This document shows positions 1 through 7,300 of a stretch of 64,000 nt of DNA, in pieces. Origin of the DNA: HGW-17 sp964516435 (GTDB taxonomy: Bacteria; Myxococcota_A; Polyangia; HGW-17); assembly GCA_964516435.1 (NCBI GenBank), contig CAZEZP010000025.1, positions 81,447 to 145,446 of the forward strand, read 5' to 3'. Made by a program: the position numbers and the translations under genes. The notes under the pieces were generated by a model. It saw only the letters and a program-made list of their open reading frames with translations. It did no database searches and was not told where the DNA came from. Each line of letters begins with the position of its first letter. Position 1 is the stretch's first letter.

Positions 1-1
1 A

Positions 2-988
2 TTCCTCTGGTTCGCACACGCCCTTCGCAGGCTGGGCAACGGGGTACGCCACCTGACCCTCCTGCGTGCCGGTCAGCACCAGGCCGAGACGGCCGCGATG
101 CTGCTGTATTTCTTCCTGAAACGCATGATCCAGGAAATCCAGAACCTTTCCTGGCAGAACTGGGAAACCTTCTTTGAAACCTGGAAACAGTTGCCCGTAT
201 TCGATCTGTACAGGCGCCTTTATGAACATCGCGCCAATGAAGTTTGCCTGCCGGATCCCGACACGAAACCGGACAGCAGCATTTTTCACACCGCCACGCT
301 CGTATCCCTGTATGCAGAAAGCCGGATTTGGGAAGGACGCCCGGAAAGTCTCCGGCATGTTTTGAATGTACTGGAATTCGCAATTCAAAATTTACCCAAG
401 CATGAAATTTCACGTCTGATTCAATTGCAGTCATTGGCTTACAAAAAAACAGGGGATATAGACACGGCTATTCATGTATTACAGACGACTTACGGCTCGG
501 GAAAGGTAGACGACCCGGAAGCCGCAGGGATCCTGGCTTCCTGCTGGCGGGAAAAATGGCTGCAAACCGGCAAAAAGGAATTTCTGGAAGAAGCTTATCT
601 GCAATATCGACACAACTGGAAAGGCACGCAAAGCACCTATGTGGGAATCAATCTGGCAGCGACCTGCCTATATCTGAAAAAACAGGAAGAATCAAAACGC
701 CTGGCGAATGAATTGCTGAAATTGCTCCAGCATCAGGCGACCCGCCTGAACGTCGCTTTTGAAGACCTGGAGCCATGGACACTGGCCACCCTGGCAGAGG
801 CGGCCCTGCTGGCGGGGCAGACGGAACATGCACGCATCCTGTACCGTCAATATTTTTCACGCGTTCATGACAAGCCCGGAATGGCGAACACGACCCGCAT
901 CCAACTGGAGCGCAATCTGAAAGCGCTGGGGCTATCCGGAGAAACGAAGAGTTTCCTGCCTGCTGAATGGAATGGAGAATGCCCTTGA
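2..988 (+). CDS. TPR protein, TRAFs-binding (DUF4071/TPR-S)-like, 5' truncated
   Basis: The reading frame is open from base 2, so the true start lies upstream of the window; 328 residues are visible. The protein is alpha-helical with TPR-like spacing, and the stretch YVGINLAATCLYL followed by a Leu/Lys-rich helix resembles the TRAFs-binding (DUF4071, also called TPR-S) repeats known from ASK1-type kinases and bacterial conflict proteins. No signal peptide or membrane segment is seen in the visible part. The gene overlaps the following SLOG gene by 22 bp and sits two genes before a TIR gene, so the three are probably co-transcribed. By analogy it may be a scaffold or sensor that links a nucleotide-ligand step to the TIR effector; that role is inference. 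Family assignment is moderate, since only repeat character and short motifs were used. Confidence 0.7.
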   Translation, partial: FLWFAHALRRLGNGVRHLTLLRAGQHQAETAAMLLYFFLKRMIQEIQNLSWQNWETFFETWKQLPVFDLYRRLYEHRANEVCLPDPDTKPDSSIFHTATLVSLYAESRIWEGRPESLRHVLNVLEFAIQNLPKHEISRLIQLQSLAYKKTGDIDTAIHVLQTTYGSGKVDDPEAAGILASCWREKWLQTGKKEFLEEAYLQYRHNWKGTQSTYVGINLAATCLYLKKQEESKRLANELLKLLQHQATRLNVAFEDLEPWTLATLAEAALLAGQTEHARILYRQYFSRVHDKPGMANTTRIQLERNLKALGLSGETKSFLPAEWNGECP

Positions 989-1473
989 GGCGCATCGGCA
1001 TTTGCGGTCACCGTCGAATCCCCGTCGACAGAAATGCCTTGCATGCATCCTTGACCCGTATTTTCCAGAAATGGAAAAACGAATCCGCGGAAAACTGGAT
1101 TTTTCTCTCCTCCCTGGCGGAAGGCGCCGACCGCATGGTTCTGGAAGTTTACGCCGAATGGTCGGGGACTCTTCCGAAACTGGAAGTTTACTTGCCTCTT
1201 CCTGTCGACGAATACGAAAAGGATTTCCAGTCGCCCGAATCCATTTCCGAATTCCGCAAGTGGCTTGAAATGGCTTGCGTGCATTTTCCCGAATTTCCAA
1301 TGGAGCGCCCCCTGGCCTATCTATACGCTGGCCAAAGGCTGGTCGATGCCAGTTCGCAGATGCTTTTTCTCTGGGATGGCCAACCATCCCGAGGTCCTGG
1401 CGGTACCGCCGACATCCTGAACTATACTCGAAAAATCCAGAAGCCTTATGATGTTGTTTTTTTGTACGAATAA
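967..1473 (+). CDS. SLOG-domain nucleotide-sensor-like protein
   Basis: A 168-residue single-domain protein with a Rossmann-like SLOG (SMF/DprA-LOG-like) fold signature. It shows GICGHRRI at residues 11-18, SSLAEGADRMV at about 48-58, a central LPLP strand, and WDGQPSRGPGGTADIL near the C terminus, which matches the glycine-rich ligand loop of the superfamily. SLOG domains are known or proposed to bind or process nucleotide-derived ligands such as NAD derivatives, and in Thoeris a SLOG domain senses the TIR product. Here it lies between a TPR-S-like gene and a TIR gene, overlapping the first by 22 bp and ending 26 bp before the second. An alternative start is the ATG at 979. The SLOG call is strong; the ligand is unknown. 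Confidence 0.8.
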   Translation: MEWRMPLRRIGICGHRRIPVDRNALHASLTRIFQKWKNESAENWIFLSSLAEGADRMVLEVYAEWSGTLPKLEVYLPLPVDEYEKDFQSPESISEFRKWLEMACVHFPEFPMERPLAYLYAGQRLVDASSQMLFLWDGQPSRGPGGTADILNYTRKIQKPYDVVFLYE

Positions 1474-1499
1474 TTAATTTAATAAAAAAGGATTTTAAA

Positions 1500-3143
1500 A
1501 TGAATAAATTATCAAACGAATTTAAGTATTTTGCATTCATCAGTTATAGACACATCGACAATGATCCACAACGGGATGGACTTGGAAACCGTTGGGCTGA
1601 CTGGATTCTGGAAGAATGCGAAAGTTGGCGAACCCCTGTGGAACTGGTAGGCAAAGAGTGCCGTCATGGAAAAGTTCCAGAACGTTGTTTTCCGCTCTTT
1701 CAGGACACGAAAGAATTGCCAACCAATGCCGACTTGGCAGAAAGCATCAGAACTGCATTGGATCAGTCCCGATACCTGATTGTAATTTGTTCTCCCCGGG
1801 CAACAGAATCTCGATATCTCAATGCTGAAATCATTCACTTCAAAAGTACTGGAAAAACCAATGCAATCCTTCCAATTATCATCGATGGAGAACCTAATGC
1901 TTCAGATTCCGATGATCCCAATGTACGCAGACGGGAATGTTTCCCGGCTGCACTTCGATACAAAGTCAATGAAAAAGGAGAAATTCTCACGGGAGAGCGC
2001 GATATTGAACCTGTCTGTGCAGATGCACGGGGTGAAGATGGGAAAGAAATTCGGATGCGGGACCGAAAGAATGCCGTCATTTTGGAAACAGCGAAACTCA
2101 AACTCATCGCAGGCATTCTGGGCGTCAATTTCGATGAACTCGTGCAACGGGACAAACTTCGTCAAATCAGGCAATCCAAAAAACGCTTCCGAAACCTGAT
2201 GCTTTTTTCAATCGTCATCTTCTTTTTCTTCGTAATGGCGCTCATGTCCGCTATCTGGGCATGGAAAATGAGGCAGGAAGCCATCCATCAGCGTGATGTG
2301 TCCAAAAAAAATTCTGAAATTCTCATCCAAAATATTACACCCCTAGCATACTATGCAAATTTCAATACAGTAGACTTGAAACTCACAGAAATAGTTAACG
2401 AATTCGTTTCCAACTGCAAAGGCATATTCATTCCCGAGTATGATCCAACTTCCCTGAAAAACAGTTATGAATCAGCGCAATTATGTCAACTATCTGCAAA
2501 TGCAATCATGGCTTCAAAAGACGAAGCATACTTTAAAACAATTATAAAAGGCTTGCCGCCTTCTAATGAAGTTATTGAAGACGCGCTGGAAGCCATGAAA
2601 TATATTGACAAAATGGAAGAAATTTTGGAAAAAATATTCAAACTCAATTCACCTGCAAAAATTGAAGCTATCCTAGGTCAGAGTGTAGAATTTTTAAAGA
2701 AAATTCAAAGTGAAGCCCTGCTGGCCCGTGGTTATATTTTTTTGCAGACAAAAAAACTTTGGCTCGCACAAATTACGTTAGAAAGTTTCATCGGAATCAT
2801 GGAAACCTGGCAGGGTTCTGAACAGATAGTTAAGTCCAAAACTTATGACCTTTTCGAAGCATATACCCATTTATCGCATGTATTCAGATTAAATAAAAAT
2901 CTTGAAAAAGCACGATACTTTGCAAAAAAGAGCCTTGAAAATGGGATGGTTGCTGCAAAGGATGACCCTGCAAAAACACAACGTTTACTGCTTCGCTATG
3001 CTTTTTTTCGCTACCTGGAATTAACAGATAATGACATAAAAACAAAAATGCATGATATTTTTATTAAAAATGAAATTAATGAAGAAGATTTCTACAATAC
3101 AATCATTCAATTTATTGAAAACACAGGGAAGTCTATTAATTAA
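1500..3143 (+). CDS. TIR-domain protein with transmembrane anchor and helical C-terminal region
   Basis: A 547-residue protein. The TIR domain spans about residues 8-170: FAFISYRHID at 11-20 forms the first strand and loop, SPRATESRYLNAEI at 98-111 carries a candidate catalytic glutamate (E110), and ILPIIIDGEP follows. Residues 200-230 carry the IAGILGVNFDELVQRDKLR extension often found behind bacterial TIR domains. One membrane helix lies at about 233-254. Residues 270-547 are helical, TPR-like and rich in Lys, Ile and Asn. TIR domains in bacterial defence cleave NAD or make NAD-derived signals. The ribosome site AAGGA lies just upstream. The gene is clearly AT-richer than most of the window, which suggests horizontal acquisition. 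The link to the SLOG and TPR genes is inferred from adjacency. Confidence 0.88.
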   Translation: MNKLSNEFKYFAFISYRHIDNDPQRDGLGNRWADWILEECESWRTPVELVGKECRHGKVPERCFPLFQDTKELPTNADLAESIRTALDQSRYLIVICSPRATESRYLNAEIIHFKSTGKTNAILPIIIDGEPNASDSDDPNVRRRECFPAALRYKVNEKGEILTGERDIEPVCADARGEDGKEIRMRDRKNAVILETAKLKLIAGILGVNFDELVQRDKLRQIRQSKKRFRNLMLFSIVIFFFFVMALMSAIWAWKMRQEAIHQRDVSKKNSEILIQNITPLAYYANFNTVDLKLTEIVNEFVSNCKGIFIPEYDPTSLKNSYESAQLCQLSANAIMASKDEAYFKTIIKGLPPSNEVIEDALEAMKYIDKMEEILEKIFKLNSPAKIEAILGQSVEFLKKIQSEALLARGYIFLQTKKLWLAQITLESFIGIMETWQGSEQIVKSKTYDLFEAYTHLSHVFRLNKNLEKARYFAKKSLENGMVAAKDDPAKTQRLLLRYAFFRYLELTDNDIKTKMHDIFIKNEINEEDFYNTIIQFIENTGKSIN

Positions 3144-3173
3144 TAAAACAAGCAATCAGATTTTTATAAAAAA

Positions 3174-5039
3174 TCACTCAATAAAATCGAGCAGAAGGGG
3201 ATTGGTGGCGGTCAAGAACCGGGTGTCGACGCCGCATTCATGCAGGCAGGAAAGCAAAACTTTCATTTCGTTCAGCGCCCAGATGTCCGTGCTCGCCGCC
3301 AGTGATTTGCATGCATCCTGCAGCCGCTCGAAACGGTCGGCGTGAAAGCGCTCTGCACCGGCAAGGGGGTCACCGGAACGGCGCTCTTCACCAGCCGCGG
3401 GCGGTTCACCCGGGCGGCGGGCGGCATCAACTGGCTCAACGGGGCGGCCTTCTTTGCCAGCCAGAGGCGGCTCAGGCGTACGGAATGCCTCCTCAGCGCC
3501 TGGGGGCGGCCCAGACGTACGGAACGCCTCCTCAGCGCCTGGGGGCGGTTCACCCGTACGGCAGCCCTCCTCACCGGCCGGGGATGGTTCCCCGTCGAAA
3601 ATCCAGCCGCGCAGGCATTCCGCGGCCAGACCGCGAATCCAGGGATGCAGGTCGGCGGCGTGCAGATGCAAGGATTCCTCGAAAAGCCGGCCCCTATCGA
3701 AGGTGCGCAGGGAATCGGCCGCCACCATGGCGGCATAGCGCACCCGCCAGTCGGAATCCTTCAGCCACTGGCGGATGGCGGACTGCATGTCGTCGCGCAA
3801 TGCGGCCAGACTGCCTGCCACGACGCCGGCCGCGCTGCGCACCTCCCAGGAAGGATGGCCGAAGAGCAGATGCATGACGGATACGAGATGGGCCGAATCG
3901 CGCAATGCGGCTTTTCCGATGGCATCCGGGTGCATCGGCAAATCCAGGAAGGACCGCACCAGGAAGGCGACACTTTCGTCCATGCCGGCGCATCGCGACT
4001 CCAGTTCATTGCGCAGGGCCAGCGTGCGGCCGATTTCCTGCACGGCCCGCCGAACGCCGGGAAACGAGCCGGCGCGCTCCGGAAGCTGCACGGCGCCCAC
4101 GAGTTCCATCACGGCGAGCACGTCTTCCAGTTGCGCGCGGTGGTATTCCCAGCGCGGATTCCAGAATCCGGATTCATCGAGGATTCCCGTCACGTCGAAG
4201 CCGCGCAGGGCCAGAAGCATCAACAGTTCCCCCAGAATGCCGCGGCGAATCCAGCCATCGCCGGCCAGAAACGGCGCCAGCAGGGCGGCATCCGGCGGCA
4301 GCGGCATCCGGGCCAGCATTTCCTTAGAGCACGTACAATCCCATCTCCTGGTGGGAATCGCGCGGGTCCAGGGCCAGGCGAAGAATGGCGTGCAGGTCCG
4401 CATGGGGTCCTTCAGGGCGTCCTCGGCCCAGACCACGGAGGCGGCATACGATGCCGACCAGTTGTCCGCCGCCAGAATCCGCTCCACGAGCTCTTCCCAG
4501 TTTCCATGCTGGTGGCGAAGCAGGCGCAGGGAACCCCTGTAGATTTCGAATTCCTCCCGGACCCGCAGCACCAGGTCCAGCAGCCACCCCGGATCCAGAT
4601 CCCCGAGAGAACTGGAATCCGGCTCCTCATCGAGCCGCGTCAGGAATTCCCGCTGCATCCACTGGAATTCGGCATCCTCCATGCCTTCCCGGTCCGCCGG
4701 ATTCTCATGGAGGCGATGCAGCAGTTCCAGCGCTTTCGCGAACCGCTTCGCTTCGGTCAGGTGCTGCATGCCATGGCGCACCAGATATGCCCGCAAATAG
4801 GAACCGCGCCCGAAGGACTGCCAGTTTTCCGAGGCATTCGCCAGCAGGCGGCGGATTCTGGCGCCCGTATGGCGGGTGGCACCGGATTCCCGGACGTGGG
4901 CGCGAAACGTCTCATGATAGAGGATGTATCCGACCTCCTCGTAGAAGGAGGGAACCGGATACACGAGCGACCGGATACACGAGCGACCGGATGCATTCCA
5001 CGGCGCGCGCGAGAAGGTCGCGGGCATCCGGACCGCCAT
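3174..5039 (-). CDS. Open reading frame holding the C-terminal HEAT half of the broken STAND gene
   Basis: This frame stays open for 621 codons, but its first residues, upstream of about position 4990, are out of frame with the NACHT part. From RSLVYP onward it continues the STAND protein as winged-helix and HEAT-like helical repeats, for example FLAGDGWIRRGILGELL and WLKDSDWRVRYAAMVAAD. Roughly 26 residues encoded at about 4327-4405 look out of frame: Trp, Cys and Pro replace the helical pattern, and reading one base over restores a HEAT-like helix (ADLHAILRLALDPRDS). The tail is made of Gly-Glu-Pro-Pro-rich 13-residue repeats. It is unlikely to be translated as an independent gene unless internal initiation occurs. 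Confidence 0.55.
   Translation of the reverse strand: MAVRMPATFSRAPWNASGRSCIRSLVYPVPSFYEEVGYILYHETFRAHVRESGATRHTGARIRRLLANASENWQSFGRGSYLRAYLVRHGMQHLTEAKRFAKALELLHRLHENPADREGMEDAEFQWMQREFLTRLDEEPDSSSLGDLDPGWLLDLVLRVREEFEIYRGSLRLLRHQHGNWEELVERILAADNWSASYAASVVWAEDALKDPMRTCTPFFAWPWTRAIPTRRWDCTCSKEMLARMPLPPDAALLAPFLAGDGWIRRGILGELLMLLALRGFDVTGILDESGFWNPRWEYHRAQLEDVLAVMELVGAVQLPERAGSFPGVRRAVQEIGRTLALRNELESRCAGMDESVAFLVRSFLDLPMHPDAIGKAALRDSAHLVSVMHLLFGHPSWEVRSAAGVVAGSLAALRDDMQSAIRQWLKDSDWRVRYAAMVAADSLRTFDRGRLFEESLHLHAADLHPWIRGLAAECLRGWIFDGEPSPAGEEGCRTGEPPPGAEEAFRTSGPPPGAEEAFRTPEPPLAGKEGRPVEPVDAARRPGEPPAAGEERRSGDPLAGAERFHADRFERLQDACKSLAASTDIWALNEMKVLLSCLHECGVDTRFLTATNPLLLDFIE
3477..3593 (-). repeat. 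39-bp tandem coding repeats (13-residue Pro/Glu-rich units)
   Basis: Three consecutive 39-bp units start at 3477, 3516 and 3555, the first two nearly identical. On the minus strand they encode 13-residue units of the type GEPPPGAEEAFRT near the end of the STAND gene. More diverged units lie on both sides. The repeats are in frame and probably form a flexible linker. Confidence 0.8.
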
Positions 5040-6978
5040 CCACGAACTGCCCGAACCGGATCAAATCGTACAGGGCATTCAGGGACAGCGAGCCCTGCGC
5101 CCAGGCGAGCAGGACGACCGGCGGCGTCAGAAGGGCCTGCAGGTCCCCGACGCCCAGCCGCTGCATCACTTCCGCATAATATACAGATAGCCCCTTCGTG
5201 AGTCTGGATTCGTCCGAAAAGCCGATTTCGCCGCGCAGGATATCGTCGAGCACGAAACGCACATACAGCGGAAGCCCCTTCGCCCTGGCCAGCACCGTCT
5301 CGACAAAAACATTGTCGATGGTCCCACTGGATGTTTCCCGGTCGCGGCGCAAAAGGTCGTATTTTTTCTTCAGGCTCCCCTCCAGCAGCATGGCGCGCAC
5401 ATCCTCGATGGACATCCCGGGCAGCCCGTCGGGAAACACCTGGCGGCATTGCGGAAGGGAAAAGATTTGCAGCAGATGGCCTTCCGGCCGGCCGGCGCAG
5501 ACCCAGAGCACGTTGGCGCGCAGGTTCTGCCGGATCAAATCGAGGAACTTCGGATCGATGCGCGCGATTTCATCCATCCCGTCGAGCACGGGAATCAACT
5601 GGGGAGGCTTCTGGCGCTTTCCGGATGGCATCAACCCGGCCACGGCCTTCGTCAAATCGGAGAATCGGGCTTCCAGTTCCGGCAATCCCGCATGCTGCAG
5701 GGGCTCTTCCTGCCCAACCCGGAGGTCGTGCGCCAGCCAGGCGGAAATCTCGCGCACGGCAAGGCGCAGGAATCCAAGCCGGGTGCAGCGGGAATCGCCC
5801 GTCTTGAAGCGGTATGCCACCACGAGGCGATCCTTGCGGGGCGCATTGGAGATATCAAGGGCGAGTTTGGCCATGAGCATGCTTTTTCCAATGCCCGCCG
5901 GCCCGGACACCCACAGGATTACATCCCGGGAATTCTTGACGCAGGCGCTGAGAATCCCGGATTCTTTCCTGCGTCCCACCAGGTTTTCGGCGTCCAGGCG
6001 GATCTCGTCCACGAAATCCTCGACGACGGAAGCGTTGGCGGCCTGCCGGACGGCGGCCAGAAGGAAAATCTTCTGAAAGTCCTCGAAGAAATCCGTATTT
6101 TTCGAGATGGGGATATCTCCCCACAGCGCGTTGTAGATAATGTATTTGTTTTCCGACCTCATATAGAGCCAGGCGGAAGCTTCGGAAGCCTGCGATGCCC
6201 CGGAATAGGAATCCGGAACGCTGGCGAAACCGTGGTGGAACATCGGCCAGACGATGCGCGCGCGCCCGTGGCGGACCAGGGCCACGCGGTTCTCGTGCCG
6301 GGCCAGTCCGGAAAGGGATTCGGGGATATCCTTCTCGAAAAAATCTGCCGGACCGCGCAGAACGCGAAAGCGGCCGCCCCGCACCTGAACCAGTTCGACG
6401 TCGCACAGGAATCCGGCCTTGCGCCAGACGTCGAGAACCCTGGGCTCGTGCCCGGCCAGCAGCCGCCGCCCGCTTTCGTGCGTGATGCCGCCGCCGTGCG
6501 CCAGGAGATTGCGCAGGGGGATGACGCAGCGTTCCGGCTCCTGCTCGCCTTTGCCCAGGATCGAATCCAGTTCCTTCAGGACCCATGATTCGAGTTCCGG
6601 CAGAAAATCCGAATCCGGCGCCTGCCTTGCCAGGGTGCGTAGCATGTTCGCCCACATGCCGAACGTGGGCCGCAGGATTCTCGAGGCGAAAGCCTCCAGG
6701 AGTTTGCGGGGAGGCCTGTTTCCTGTCGTTTCCATCAGATCCGCCCACCCCGCGAGCGTGACGAAGCGCGTCAGAATCTCGAGCGCATCGCACATGCGGT
6801 GCAGGCGCATGATGGCATGCGTCTCCTCCAGATATTCGCGCAGTGGAACGGCCAGCACGGATGGAAGCGACACCACGAGAACCTGCATGTCTTCCGGGAT
6901 GGCGCGCTTCACGTTCCGGCGGCTCGACAGTTCCCGGATGGCTCCCAGAATCTTCTTCCGGTGGCCAAGCGATTTCAC
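4912..6978 (-). CDS. Open reading frame holding the NACHT NTPase part of the broken STAND gene
   Basis: The frame opens at a GTG at 6978 inside the SAM domain (VKSLGHRKKIL is the last SAM helix), so this is a fragment and not a natural start. It carries an N-terminal helical region, RNLLAHG (an R-x4-H arrangement like HEPN-type motifs), the P-loop SGPAGIGKSM, sensor-like segments, and the Walker B PVLDGMDEI with its paired acidic residues, typical of NACHT and other STAND NTPases. It stops at 4912 only because of the 16-bp tandem duplication at 4955-4986; the last residues after PVARVSG are frameshifted. If translated alone it would give a NACHT protein without its HEAT sensor region. Confidence 0.6.
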   Translation of the reverse strand: MKSLGHRKKILGAIRELSSRRNVKRAIPEDMQVLVVSLPSVLAVPLREYLEETHAIMRLHRMCDALEILTRFVTLAGWADLMETTGNRPPRKLLEAFASRILRPTFGMWANMLRTLARQAPDSDFLPELESWVLKELDSILGKGEQEPERCVIPLRNLLAHGGGITHESGRRLLAGHEPRVLDVWRKAGFLCDVELVQVRGGRFRVLRGPADFFEKDIPESLSGLARHENRVALVRHGRARIVWPMFHHGFASVPDSYSGASQASEASAWLYMRSENKYIIYNALWGDIPISKNTDFFEDFQKIFLLAAVRQAANASVVEDFVDEIRLDAENLVGRRKESGILSACVKNSRDVILWVSGPAGIGKSMLMAKLALDISNAPRKDRLVVAYRFKTGDSRCTRLGFLRLAVREISAWLAHDLRVGQEEPLQHAGLPELEARFSDLTKAVAGLMPSGKRQKPPQLIPVLDGMDEIARIDPKFLDLIRQNLRANVLWVCAGRPEGHLLQIFSLPQCRQVFPDGLPGMSIEDVRAMLLEGSLKKKYDLLRRDRETSSGTIDNVFVETVLARAKGLPLYVRFVLDDILRGEIGFSDESRLTKGLSVYYAEVMQRLGVGDLQALLTPPVVLLAWAQGSLSLNALYDLIRFGQFVDGGPDARDLLARAVECIRSLVYPVARVSGSLLLRGGRIHPLS
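4955..4986 (-). repeat. 16-bp perfect tandem duplication that breaks the STAND frame
   Basis: The 16-base unit ccggatacacgagcga occurs at 4955-4970 and again at 4971-4986, followed by a partial third copy (ccggat). Removing one unit fuses the NACHT frame to the HEAT frame as CIRSLVYPVPSFYEEVG. Sixteen is not a multiple of three, so one or four copies would be in frame and two or three copies out of frame. Confidence 0.9.
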
Positions 6979-7247
6979 GCCGATTTGCAGCAGTTCCTCA
7001 TCTTTTATTTCAAATAATACCTTGTATTCATATTGTTTTCAATAAACAACTGGATGTATTGCTCTAGCCCAAGAGAATGCAACCATTGTGCAATATCGAA
7101 ATCCATTCCCGCCCCCGTGGCCCGATTCTGCCACCCGACCGCCAGATCCTGTCAAGAGAAAAAATATGGAAAACGCAGTGGTTTCCAAAACCGCCGCCAC
7201 TGAACCTAAACTGTGGCCTTCATGGGGAAAAATCTGCAAAAATCCTC

Positions 7248-7275
7248 TTGACTGCGAAGATGGTTCCTTTACTCT
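7248..7275 (+). promoter_or_regulatory. Possible promoter for the VWA/tubulin-like operon
   Basis: TTGACT at 7248-7253, a 16-base spacer and TACTCT at 7270-7275 lie 25 bases before the start of the VWA gene. The -10 box is weak, so this is tentative. Confidence 0.4.
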
Positions 7276-7300
7276 CGAAAAGGTTCTTTGAAGGTGACAA

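Larger units (their letters stand above)
3174..7106 (-). pseudogene. SAM-NACHT-HEAT STAND protein, broken by frameshifts
   Basis: Reconstructed as one gene of about 1,300 codons. It begins at the ATG at 7106 with a SAM domain (DFDIAQWLHSLGLEQYIQLF), which hits a stop at 7005-7007. One base appears missing near 7008-7016, after which the SAM domain resumes with DEELLQIGVKSLGHRKKIL. A region with an RNLLAHG motif follows, then a NACHT-type P-loop (SGPAGIGKSM, near 5880-5915) and Walker B (PVLDGMDEI, near 5565-5600). A 16-bp tandem duplication at 4955-4986 breaks the frame. A HEAT-like region and a Pro/Glu-rich repeat tail end at 3174. A second, compensated frameshift pair lies at about 4326-4408. 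STAND NTPases are immune-type switches. The gene is convergent with the TIR gene. Either the gene is decaying, it is phase-variable, or the assembly has errors here. Confidence 0.75.

Noticed and set aside
3477..3593. Possible CRISPR array
   Set aside because: The repeats are adjacent without spacers and are in frame with the STAND coding sequence.
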